A stretch of 43,608 bases of DNA, taken from contig SVJK01000012.1 in NCBI GenBank assembly GCA_015069015.1, positions 1 to 43,608 of the forward strand. The letters are read 5' to 3'. Source of the stretch: Oscillospiraceae bacterium. GTDB taxonomy: Bacteria; Bacillota; Clostridia; UMGS1810. Positions within the stretch are counted from its first letter, which is position 1. Every line of letters begins with the position of its first letter. Below are positions 16,157-23,462 of this stretch, in pieces. Both the position numbers and the translations under genes were made by a program. The notes beneath the pieces are model-generated. The model made no database searches. It had not been told where the DNA came from and was given only the letters and a program-made list of their open reading frames with translations.

Positions 16157-17166
16157 TACTGTTCATCTCCGTTCATATTTAATATAACTTTGTTGTAAAA
16201 TACACTGCGCTTTTTCATCATTTCAAAAGCTTCGTTACAATCAGAGAGGGGGAACTTGTGGGTTATGAGAGGCTTTACATCTATTGCTCCCTCTGCCATA
16301 GCCTTAAGACTTTCCCTCCAGTCATTTTCCGCATCATTAAAAGATGAGTTCCATGTTCCTGATATTTTAAGTTCTTTTCTCAAAATGTGCCAGTAAGTGG
16401 ATTGTGTCATGGAAACGTTCCCTGACGGATTTCCCATCAGTACCATACTGCCGTGGGGTTTTACCGATTCAAGACATTTTTCGAGGGCATCGCCGTGACC
16501 TGTTCCCTCAAGTGCACAGTCAATCAAAACATCATTTTTGTATTCTTTGAATCCAAGGGTTTTGGCAAATTCTGTTTTTCTCTCATCCACATCTATATAA
16601 AAAACGTCTTTTGCGCCAAACATTTTAGCCCACATACCTGCAATAAGACCAATGGGGCCGGCACCTGATATGAATACATTATCACCATTTTGTATACCGA
16701 GTTTTAATATGGCGTGTCTTGCCACGGATACAGGCTCACACATTGCTCCCTCATCATAACTTAAGTTTTTCGGCATAATGAGTGCGTTCCATCTTTTCAC
16801 GACAATATACTCGCTCATTCCTCCGTCACGTCTGGAACCGTAGTAGTCATAGTTTTCACATGTGGCGTAACTTCCCTCTTTGCAGCTTTTGCACTTAAAG
16901 CAAGGCAACAGGGGAAAGATAACCACCTTTTCTCCCGAAATTTTGTTTTCGGGATCATAGACCACTTTTCCTGAGAATTCGTGCCCTATAACAGTCGGGA
17001 AATGATATGTCCCCTTTGTGTATACCCTTGAAATATCACTTCCGCATATACCACAACTTTTAACTTCTACAATCACTTCATCGTTTTTGCACTCACAAAG
17101 TTGAATGTCTTCATATCTTAAATCATTTACGGCATGGAGATTTGCGGCTTTAAAAATTTTCTTCAT
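16156..17166 (-). CDS. Zinc-dependent medium-chain dehydrogenase (GatD-like)
   Basis: A 336-residue MDR alcohol/polyol dehydrogenase. The catalytic zinc site is CGICGSD (Cys38) with GHE (His62, Glu63). The structural zinc cysteines are Cys89, Cys92, Cys95 and Cys103. ISGAGPIGLIAG near 165 is the NAD-binding turn. The stretch GICGSDISRVYTKGTYHFP is close to galactitol-1-phosphate 5-dehydrogenases, so a sugar-alcohol phosphate is a reasonable substrate guess. ATG 17166 is chosen for its AAAGGA SD; the open frame continues upstream but is AT-rich and crosses the operator region. It is transcribed divergently from the DeoR regulator, which probably controls it, and is coupled to the epimerase gene. 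Confidence 0.88.
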   Translation of the reverse strand: MKKIFKAANLHAVNDLRYEDIQLCECKNDEVIVEVKSCGICGSDISRVYTKGTYHFPTVIGHEFSGKVVYDPENKISGEKVVIFPLLPCFKCKSCKEGSYATCENYDYYGSRRDGGMSEYIVVKRWNALIMPKNLSYDEGAMCEPVSVARHAILKLGIQNGDNVFISGAGPIGLIAGMWAKMFGAKDVFYIDVDERKTEFAKTLGFKEYKNDVLIDCALEGTGHGDALEKCLESVKPHGSMVLMGNPSGNVSMTQSTYWHILRKELKISGTWNSSFNDAENDWRESLKAMAEGAIDVKPLITHKFPLSDCNEAFEMMKKRSVFYNKVILNMNGDEQ

Positions 17167-17214
17167 AAAAACATCCTTTACAAATATTTTGTTTTGTGAT
17201 ATATTGTAATGTAA

Positions 17215-17300
17215 ACGAAAACAAAAGACAATCTTTGGCGTAATATTTGATAAAAAATCAATTAATACAATCACAAACAAACAAATACGAAAACAAAAGA
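17215..17300. promoter_or_regulatory. Two identical 14-bp boxes, candidate DeoR operators
   Basis: ACGAAAACAAAAGA occurs at 17215-17228 and again at 17287-17300, 72 bp apart in the same orientation, in the divergent region between the dehydrogenase and the DeoR gene. A partial inverted copy (TTTTGTTTTGTG, 17187-17198) lies nearer the dehydrogenase. DeoR-family repressors often use repeated boxes with a CGAAA core and bind them cooperatively, so these are good operators for the adjacent regulator. Confidence 0.6.
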
Positions 17301-17313
17301 AAGAGAATATCAT

Positions 17314-18018
17314 ATGTTTAATTTGGAACGGCAAGAAGAAATATTAAATGTCTTAGAGAAAAACAAAAGCATAAGTGTGAACAAATTGTCTGAAATGTTG
17401 TACGTCAGTCCGCCCACAATCAGAAGAGATCTGACGGTTTTGGAACAACAGGGAAAGGTTAGAAGAACTCACGGAGGCGTAGTTTTGAGACAAACAGCAG
17501 AGAAGGAAATACCTTTGATGCTAAGGGAAGACCAAAACGGCAAAGCCAAACAAATAATTGCAAAAAAAGCGGCAGAATATGTAAATGACGGAGATGTGAT
17601 TTTTCTTGATGCTTCTTCTACAGCGGCACACATTATCCCTTACCTGAAAAAGTTTAATGATATTATTGTGGTTACAAACAGTCCCAAAACCTCAATGTGT
17701 CTGGGAGAAGAGAACATAAAGAATTATTGCACGGGAGGATTATTACTTGCTTACTCTGTTGCATATGTAGGTAACGAAGCTGAAAAGTTTATTTCAAATA
17801 TAAATGCAGATGTATTCTTTTTCTCCAGCAGAGGTTATGTGGAGGATGGATATATTACAGATTCATCAATAGAAGAATCAACCGTAAAGAAAGCCATGAT
17901 GAAAAACGCTGACAAAATTTATTACTTATGTGATAGCAGCAAAAAGGACAAAAAATATATGTATAATGTCTGTGCCACAGCAGATGTAACAGGCATTATT
18001 GACGAATTGCCGAAATGA
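17314..18018 (+). CDS. DeoR-family sugar-phosphate-responsive repressor
   Basis: A 234-residue regulator. Residues 1-57 hold the DeoR winged helix (RQEEILNVLEKNKSISVNKL, MLYVSPPTIRRDLTVLEQQG) and the signature RRTHGGVV. The rest is the DeoR sensor domain with the NagB-like fold: IFLDASSTAAHIIPYL, VVTNSPK, GGLLLAYSVAYVG, SSRGYVEDGYITDSSIEE. It should bind a phosphorylated intermediate of the pathway formed by the adjacent dehydrogenase and epimerase. The second operator box abuts its SD and ATG, which points to autorepression. Confidence 0.9.
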   Translation: MFNLERQEEILNVLEKNKSISVNKLSEMLYVSPPTIRRDLTVLEQQGKVRRTHGGVVLRQTAEKEIPLMLREDQNGKAKQIIAKKAAEYVNDGDVIFLDASSTAAHIIPYLKKFNDIIVVTNSPKTSMCLGEENIKNYCTGGLLLAYSVAYVGNEAEKFISNINADVFFFSSRGYVEDGYITDSSIEESTVKKAMMKNADKIYYLCDSSKKDKKYMYNVCATADVTGIIDELPK

Positions 18019-18111
18019 TATTCAATGTTCTTTGATGTCGCATTTCCCAAAAAGTTGTGGATGTTTATATGATTATATAACAGGGAAGATGTACATATAG
18101 TTTCATATTTT

Positions 18112-18180
18112 AAAAGGCAGAAACGTAAATTACCGTTTCTGCCTTTTAAATAGTAGCCTATGTTATCTGTTTAATGATCT
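18112..18180. repeat. Left copy of a ~68-bp direct repeat containing a terminator hairpin
   Basis: AAAAGGCAGAAACG pairs with CGTTTCTGCCTTTT, a bidirectional terminator, and is followed by AGCCTATGTTATCTGTTTAA and TGATCT. Almost the same sequence recurs at 25867-25934; only the loop and a few bases differ. The two copies are in direct orientation and exactly bracket the catabolic cluster 18185-25730. Confidence 0.85.
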
Positions 18181-18184
18181 GATA

Positions 18185-19261
18185 TTAAAGCTTAACTGCT
18201 TTTCCTGTTGAAATACTTTCGTAAACTGCATTCATAGCTTCAATGGTCTTTTTATGCCATTTAAGATTTATGAGAGGAGTTTTGTTGTTTCTTATGTTAT
18301 CAACAAATTCATCAATAAGACCAATCCACTCGTCAAAATATGTGTACTGAACGGTGTAGCGATCGTTGGGGCAACCGTTATGATAAACGTTGGGGCCAAA
18401 GCAATCGGTCATGATTGTTCCCTTTTCACCGTTTAACGTGATATTAACTTCCATTCTCTTGGGGAACACTTCCCAGCCCGGACCCGGAACTTTTAATCTC
18501 TCTTCCATTTTAGACCATGAGGGGTCAAGAGAGAATATTGTTCCGTCTTTCATTCTGCCTATAACAGAGAGCATATCCTCTTCTTCAATATCAGGGCGGA
18601 TATTTGGTGCAACCTCAGCATAAATGCTTTCAAAATCGCTGCCTGTCATATGACGAATCATATCAAAAATATGGGGATGATCGCAAAGAGCGCCGCCTCT
18701 GAAACGGCTGTCGCCCTCTTTTATTGAAACACGTTTACCATAACTCTTTTCGGGAACACCCTGCCATGGAAATGCCCACACGGGAGAAAGAGTGATGTTT
18801 GTAGCGTTAAAGGACTTGATTTTGCCTATTTCACCATTTTTAACAAGTTCTTTAAGGCGGGCAATAACGGGATTATAGTGCATTTCCAGTTCTATCTGGC
18901 ACACAAGATTGTTTTCATCAACAAGCTTTATCATTTCATCGTATTCTTCCATATCAAATGTCGGGATTTTCATAGAAAGAATATGTATGCCTCTTTCGGC
19001 ACAAAGCTTCATCTGACGAAGATGCTCGCTGTTTTCACTTGCGAGTACTACAGCTTCAATTTCAGGATGTGCGTCAAGCATCTCAAGTTCACTATCGTAG
19101 CAAGGAATACCCTTTACACTATTTAAAAATATTTCTTTAACTTCGTCATTTGCAGTTGCAACTGCAACCCAGTCAAGCTTAGGGTTATCCATTAAAGTCT
19201 GATAGTATTTTCTTGTATGGCCATGGGTCATACTCATCATAGCAATTTTCAAAGGTTTCAT
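18185..19261 (-). CDS. Gfo/Idh/MocA-family oxidoreductase
   Basis: A 358-residue NAD(P)-dependent sugar dehydrogenase-like protein. The N-terminal Rossmann part begins KIAMMSMTHGHTRKYY, with VAVATANDE after strand 2 and AVVLASENSEHLRQMKLCAERG at strands 4-5. The usual EKP catalytic motif is replaced by SMKIPT (about residues 95-100), which keeps a lysine. The C-terminal domain contains FRGGALCDHPHIFDMIRHMTG, where Asp and His match the D-x3-H catalytic pair. Such enzymes oxidise or epimerise sugars, inositols or aminosugars; which one is unknown. Last gene of the leftward cluster, 2 bp after the unrecognised gene upstream. Confidence 0.85.
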   Translation of the reverse strand: MKPLKIAMMSMTHGHTRKYYQTLMDNPKLDWVAVATANDEVKEIFLNSVKGIPCYDSELEMLDAHPEIEAVVLASENSEHLRQMKLCAERGIHILSMKIPTFDMEEYDEMIKLVDENNLVCQIELEMHYNPVIARLKELVKNGEIGKIKSFNATNITLSPVWAFPWQGVPEKSYGKRVSIKEGDSRFRGGALCDHPHIFDMIRHMTGSDFESIYAEVAPNIRPDIEEEDMLSVIGRMKDGTIFSLDPSWSKMEERLKVPGPGWEVFPKRMEVNITLNGEKGTIMTDCFGPNVYHNGCPNDRYTVQYTYFDEWIGLIDEFVDNIRNNKTPLINLKWHKKTIEAMNAVYESISTGKAVKL

Positions 19262-19263
19262 AA

Positions 19264-19956
19264 TTACATTACCTCTCTTTCGCCACTTTTTGCGGATTTC
19301 TTTGCCATGTCAACAAGTTTTAAGAGGTTGGCATCTATTGCGGTCATTTCGTCATAGTTTTTATTTTGTGCAATACCAAAGGCTGCTCTTACAATTGCAA
19401 TTTCTTCTATTGAAAGACCATAAAGTTCAAAATCCACGTCGGTATACTTTTTGTTTTCACTGCCGAAAACATATACAGAATCCTGTTTGAGTTGTGCATC
19501 TACAACAACATCACAGGCAATACCCCTTTGTGAAATAATTTCGTGCTTATCTTTTGGTATTTCACCGCATGCCAGAGTTGCAGAAATTTCAATTGTGCAA
19601 ACAATGTCATCTTCTGTGGTTGCAATAGAATTTAACACATTGTCATTTTCCATAACCATTATTGATTTTATTTTTCTCTGCAGAACATACTGACATATAT
19701 CAAGTTCGCGATAGAGTTCTTCATATATGTCTGTGCCTTTTTCTACGATTCTTGCAACTCTCATTACACTTATGCCAACTAAGGTGCCATTATTTACAAT
19801 GTTTTTTAATTCTAAAAATCTTCTTTCGCATCTGTGGGAAAGAAGGGGAATTACTTTTCCATCAATAACAACTGTTTTTTCATTTTTTAATACAGCTTTG
19901 ACATCTACCGAATATTTTTCGAGAAGAAAATTCAGTTTTTCCTGTAATTTATTCAT
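19264..19956 (-). CDS. Unrecognised conserved-looking protein of the catabolic cluster
   Basis: A 230-residue soluble protein with no signal peptide or membrane segment. I do not recognise the family. It has a helical N-terminal part (MNKLQEKLNFLLEKYSVDVK, with basic RCERRFLELKNIV near 50) and a C-terminal alpha/beta part with an acidic, histidine-bearing stretch (CGEIPKDKHEIISQRGIACD) and VDFELYGLSIEEIAIVRAAF. That C-terminal region is loosely reminiscent of the C-terminal domain of Gfo/Idh proteins, but no catalytic motif is visible. ATG 19956 has AAGGAGG at a good spacing; the upstream extension of the frame lies in the SIS gene. It sits 2 bp from the oxidoreductase and may be its partner. 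Confidence 0.7.
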   Translation of the reverse strand: MNKLQEKLNFLLEKYSVDVKAVLKNEKTVVIDGKVIPLLSHRCERRFLELKNIVNNGTLVGISVMRVARIVEKGTDIYEELYRELDICQYVLQRKIKSIMVMENDNVLNSIATTEDDIVCTIEISATLACGEIPKDKHEIISQRGIACDVVVDAQLKQDSVYVFGSENKKYTDVDFELYGLSIEEIAIVRAAFGIAQNKNYDEMTAIDANLLKLVDMAKKSAKSGEREVM

Positions 19957-19969
19957 CACAAATTCCTCC

Positions 19970-20719
19970 TTATAGCATTTTAATTCTCGGCTTATATTTT
20001 TCAAGATATGCAGCATTTTTTTCGTCGCCTCCGGGTGTGTTGGCACTTGACCACACAGGCGGTGTGATGCCTCTGTCGATACACTGCTTAACACATTCAA
20101 TTTCAAGAAGATGGGCAATGTAGAAATCAATTATATTTGAAACAGGGGCAATGGGAGTATCGAGCCCGGGAACATTTACAACAGCATCACCAACGGGGTT
20201 AAAATCTTCAATGCAAACATCTGCATAATCAAAGAGATTTGTTTTATTAGGATGGCGGATAAAGTGGTCTTCGGGCATTTCCTTCTGCCAAGCTTTACTT
20301 GACACTGCAATAATTTTAACGCCGTTTTTCTTTGCTTCCATTGCTGCATCAATTGTGGCAGGGTTAATGCCTATGTTATGGAAGATAATTAAAACATCAT
20401 ATTTTTTAAGGTCATAATATTTCATAATTGCACTGCCATAGTTTACAGTTCTTTCAAGTTCAAGATATTTAAGCGCCTGATTAAAAACCGAAAGACCTGT
20501 TTCCATTATCGGGTTAATGCAAGCAAGTCCGCCTGCACGGAAAAACATTTCGCCCATGCAAAGTGTTGTGTGTCCGCCGCCGCCATAAACATTTATAAGT
20601 CGGTCATTAGCGATGGCATCACACATTAATTCTGCCGCTTTTTTAATGTTTTCGCTTTGGGTTTCATTTACCTTTTTGAAATTTTCCATCAAACTTTCAA
20701 AATATCCAAAATCATTCAT
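19970..20719 (-). CDS. SIS-domain sugar isomerase-like protein (copy 2)
   Basis: A 249-residue SIS (sugar isomerase) domain protein. INVYGGGGHTTLCMGEMFFRAGG (about 42-64) is the first phosphosugar-binding strand-loop, DVLIIFHNIGINPATIDAA (about 106-124) is the second, and IIAVSS follows. SIS proteins isomerise or deaminate phosphosugars or regulate such reactions. The normally Ser/Thr-rich phosphate loop is here HNIGINPAT, poor in Ser/Thr, so it may bind a non-phosphorylated or unusual ligand. It is a paralogue of the protein at 21571-22293 (shared FxRAGG, PHGDAV/PVGDAV and KPRIK/MPRIK endings). It overlaps the PfkB kinase gene by 8 bp. Confidence 0.82.
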   Translation of the reverse strand: MNDFGYFESLMENFKKVNETQSENIKKAAELMCDAIANDRLINVYGGGGHTTLCMGEMFFRAGGLACINPIMETGLSVFNQALKYLELERTVNYGSAIMKYYDLKKYDVLIIFHNIGINPATIDAAMEAKKNGVKIIAVSSKAWQKEMPEDHFIRHPNKTNLFDYADVCIEDFNPVGDAVVNVPGLDTPIAPVSNIIDFYIAHLLEIECVKQCIDRGITPPVWSSANTPGGDEKNAAYLEKYKPRIKML

Positions 20720-21557
20720 TTTTCATCTTCCTTTCTGTTTCTTCTCTATGTGGAATTGCATTTAACACATATTTTCTGCCAACACTAATTCCCGAAGCCG
20801 TCACCGCATATCTGCAGGCTTCTTTTAAATCCATACCCTCTGCAATGCATACCGCAAGGACTCCATTAAAGGTGTCTCCTGCTCCTGTGGTATCGACAAC
20901 TTTTACCTCTATCCCCGGAACCGCTTCTGAATTATTAATTACGCATCCTTTTTTTCCAACAGTTGTGATACAGTTTTTAAAATGGTCTGTTTCTATCGCT
21001 TGCATTTCCTGTTCATTTGGCGTTACTGCAAAAATTTTACCTGACATTTCATCAGAAATGTTTCTTATTGGAGCAGGATTTAAAATCACTCTCACATTGT
21101 GTTTTTCAGCAAGCTTCACAGCAGTTTCATTTACTTCGTCAGGAACTTCCTGCTGAAGAAGTAAAACATCACTTGAAGCAATTTCATTTTCAAAAGATAT
21201 TACATCTTTAGCGGATAACTGGGCAGATTTATGCACAGTAACACGATTTTCCCCGTTTTTATCAGTGAGAATAAAAGCAAGGGGAGTTGACTTGCCGTTT
21301 TTTGTTTTACAATAAGCATTTATGTTGTTTTCTTTTAATGTCTGTATGCATTTTTTGCCATTTTCATCATCGCCGACAGCGCAAAGAAACGAAACTTCTG
21401 CACCCATTCTTTTTGCCGCTATTGCCTGATTTATGCCTTTACCACCTATTTCTTCATAAACAGAATCAGCAACAAGAGTTTCACCGGGTTCATGAAAGTG
21501 GTCGGCATACATAAAAACGGAATTACCGCATATTCCTATAACTGAAATTTTGGGCAT
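20712..21557 (-). CDS. PfkB-family carbohydrate kinase (ribokinase-like)
   Basis: A 281-residue sugar kinase that transfers phosphate from ATP to a sugar hydroxyl. PfkB signature 1 is GGKGINQAIAAKRMGAEVSF (38-57). Signature 2 is VVDTTGAGDTFNGVLA, with the catalytic base Asp in GAGD and its anion hole. NPAPIR and VTPNEQE also fit ribokinases. ATG 21557 follows AAAGGCGGTG; the upstream extension of the frame falls within the preceding SIS gene. Lying between two SIS paralogues, it probably makes the sugar phosphate that one of them isomerises. Substrate unknown; ribose is unlikely from the context. Confidence 0.9.
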   Translation of the reverse strand: MPKISVIGICGNSVFMYADHFHEPGETLVADSVYEEIGGKGINQAIAAKRMGAEVSFLCAVGDDENGKKCIQTLKENNINAYCKTKNGKSTPLAFILTDKNGENRVTVHKSAQLSAKDVISFENEIASSDVLLLQQEVPDEVNETAVKLAEKHNVRVILNPAPIRNISDEMSGKIFAVTPNEQEMQAIETDHFKNCITTVGKKGCVINNSEAVPGIEVKVVDTTGAGDTFNGVLAVCIAEGMDLKEACRYAVTASGISVGRKYVLNAIPHREETERKMKNE

Positions 21558-21570
21558 ATTCACACCGCCT

Positions 21571-22293
21571 TTAAAGATGCTTGATTCTTGGCATATATTC
21601 TTTAATAAGTTTTTTGTTAAATTCTGCTCCGCCTTCAACATTGCCACTCATATATACAGGAAGAGATGCGCCGTCTTTGCCTGCAATATCTGCACCTTCC
21701 ATGAGAATGGTCTGAAGTATAAATGAACTTGCCGCTGTTGATACGCTTCCCATTTTCGTTTCTGCTCCCGATATATCTATAACTGCATCGCCGTGAGGAA
21801 CGCAGTTATCTATATACATAGAAGCAGTTTCATAGAGCATAGGCGAATCCTTTTTATCAGCAAAATATGCCGAAGAAACAACAGCAATATTGTTAATACC
21901 CTTTTGCGATGCAACCTCTGCCATTTCAACAGGAACAGCATTTTTTCCCGATGTTGAAACAACGATAAGCAAATCCTTATCCGTTATACAATATCTTTCA
22001 AAAATGGCCTCTGCAATGCCTGACATTTTTTCCATTTTACTGCTTTTTGCAGCACCGTTATGAAGCATCAGATCGGTATCAAGCATTGCACTTACATTCA
22101 CAAGTCCGCCTGCACGATAAAAACAGTCAAGACCTATTAGATGTGAGTGTCCGCAACCGAAAATATAGATAATTCCATCGTTTTTGATGACTTCGGAAAC
22201 CATTTCAGATGCTTTTGAAAGTTTATCCTTTTGAGTGTTTAGAATTTTATTCAGAATATCGGTAATGCTTTGAAAATATGTATCTCTTATCAT
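21571..22293 (-). CDS. SIS-domain sugar isomerase-like protein (copy 1)
   Basis: A 240-residue SIS protein. IIYIFGCGHSHLIGLDCFYRAGG (about 41-63) and DLLIVVSTSGKNAVPVEMAE (about 107-126) are the two halves of the sugar-phosphate site; the Ser/Thr-rich STSGKN loop is intact, unlike in copy 2. VPHGDAVIDISG follows. It resembles the family of SIS proteins with unknown substrates found beside sugar kinases (UPF0309-like). Its start codon overlaps the stop of the TIM-barrel gene in an ATGA arrangement, so translation is coupled. Confidence 0.85.
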   Translation of the reverse strand: MIRDTYFQSITDILNKILNTQKDKLSKASEMVSEVIKNDGIIYIFGCGHSHLIGLDCFYRAGGLVNVSAMLDTDLMLHNGAAKSSKMEKMSGIAEAIFERYCITDKDLLIVVSTSGKNAVPVEMAEVASQKGINNIAVVSSAYFADKKDSPMLYETASMYIDNCVPHGDAVIDISGAETKMGSVSTAASSFILQTILMEGADIAGKDGASLPVYMSGNVEGGAEFNKKLIKEYMPRIKHL

Positions 22294-23321
22294 TTCTTTA
22301 ATACTCTCTTATAGTTTCTGCCAATATTATCCCAAAGTTCAATCGGATCCTTTGCGGCAACCACTGTGCCATATCCGCCTCTGTATGTCCAGGTTGCAAG
22401 TCTGTCAACACCAAGTTCTTCATACATATCTACAACTTTATCAATCTGTGCAAAATCATCAGGACGTTTGTTATAGCCCATAATCCATCTTTCAGACTGT
22501 TTGCCATATTTTTTAGCCATTGCAACGGTTCTTTCTGTGATTTCTCTGAAGAAACTTTCAGGAAGCGACCAGTTGATAATGGTGGTAGAAAATACATCAA
22601 AATATGGACAGGATGCAACCATATCCCAATTATCATATCCACGAAGTTCGGTTACATAGTATGAATTAAGTGTTGCATGAACACAACAGGTTATCTCTAA
22701 ATCAGGGTTTAATTCTTTTAATGCCTTTGATGTATCCGAAAGAGTGAACAGTGCTTCTCTCCATCTGAACTGTTTAACATCGTCATTCATAAATTTTGGC
22801 ATTTCATAACCGTAATAATCTTCAAACTTCTTCATACACTCAGGACATCTGCACGCCCAGTCATCACCTGCACCACCTGTGATAGATGCATAAGACTTGG
22901 GATATGCATAGTGGGGTTCGTCCCAGAAAAATCCGTCAACTTCTGTGTTTTTAGCAATTTTCAGACAGATATTTTTGAAATAATCTCTGAATGAATTTGT
23001 GTTAAAGCAAGCAGCATTTAAAACTTCGCCTGTGTATGCAGAAACCTGACGATGATGAATGTTATTCTGCAAAAACAGTGAAACCTGCTCACCGCCAAAG
23101 TATTTGCCGATGCCCCAGGTGTCTGCCAAAACACGAAGTCCGACTTCGTGTGCTGTTTTTACGATATTGTTAATGTTTGGAAACCAGAAATCCATATCAA
23201 ATTCTGTAATTGCCAGAATAACAGTATCGCATCCATGCTCAACCATTTCTTCAAAATCTTTTTTTGCGTGCTCCACATAGTTGAATCCATAGTAACTTAC
23301 AGCAGTGTGTTTAATCGCCAT
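22290..23321 (-). CDS. Glycosidase-like TIM-barrel protein
   Basis: A 343-residue protein without a signal peptide. It looks like a (beta/alpha)8 glycoside hydrolase-type barrel: HGCDTVILAITEFDMDFW, GLRVLADTWGIG, VDGFFWDEPHYAYP (about 131-144, Asp/Glu pair at a typical barrel strand end) and WACRCPECMKKFEDYYGYEMP, a motif I associate with unclassified barrel families of gut Firmicutes, with a Cys pair (CRCPEC) that may bind metal. Late tryptophans (WTYRGGYGT) could line a sugar site. The exact CAZy family is not known to me. SD AAAGGAG precedes the ATG. It is followed by the SIS gene with a 4-bp overlap. Confidence 0.7.
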   Translation of the reverse strand: MAIKHTAVSYYGFNYVEHAKKDFEEMVEHGCDTVILAITEFDMDFWFPNINNIVKTAHEVGLRVLADTWGIGKYFGGEQVSLFLQNNIHHRQVSAYTGEVLNAACFNTNSFRDYFKNICLKIAKNTEVDGFFWDEPHYAYPKSYASITGGAGDDWACRCPECMKKFEDYYGYEMPKFMNDDVKQFRWREALFTLSDTSKALKELNPDLEITCCVHATLNSYYVTELRGYDNWDMVASCPYFDVFSTTIINWSLPESFFREITERTVAMAKKYGKQSERWIMGYNKRPDDFAQIDKVVDMYEELGVDRLATWTYRGGYGTVVAAKDPIELWDNIGRNYKRVLKK

Positions 23322-23344
23322 TTTCTTTTATCTCCTTTAATAAT

Positions 23345-23461
23345 CTAAATTTTTTTACCTGTTTGATGTGCAGTAAATCCACATTTCTCATAAGTTCTTT
23401 TCGGAACATTATGACATTTTTCCTTAAGAATTACCGATATTTTAATATCACCTTCATCCAT
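23345..23461 (-). pseudogene. Orphan frame after the GH20-like gene: lost C-terminal tail or tiny ORF
   Basis: Directly behind the GH20-like stop codon another frame stays open for 43 codons to TAG 23345-23347 (…DYDMDEGDIKISVILKEK, then NVPKRTYEKCGF). The sequence is protein-like in composition and has no SD of its own. A single-base change in the CCCGGG run at 23470-23475 would fuse it to the upstream gene. Either the GH20-like protein lost a short C-terminal tail by frameshift, or this is a degraded fragment; the segment TYEKCGF also resembles a GNAT acetyltransferase end. Confidence 0.4.
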
Positions 23462-23462
23462 A

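Noticed and set aside
17167-17334. Upstream extension of the GatD-like dehydrogenase by 56 codons
   Set aside because: The translation is Phe/Ile-rich noise and crosses both DeoR operator boxes and the start of the divergent gene; MKK at 17166 has an SD.
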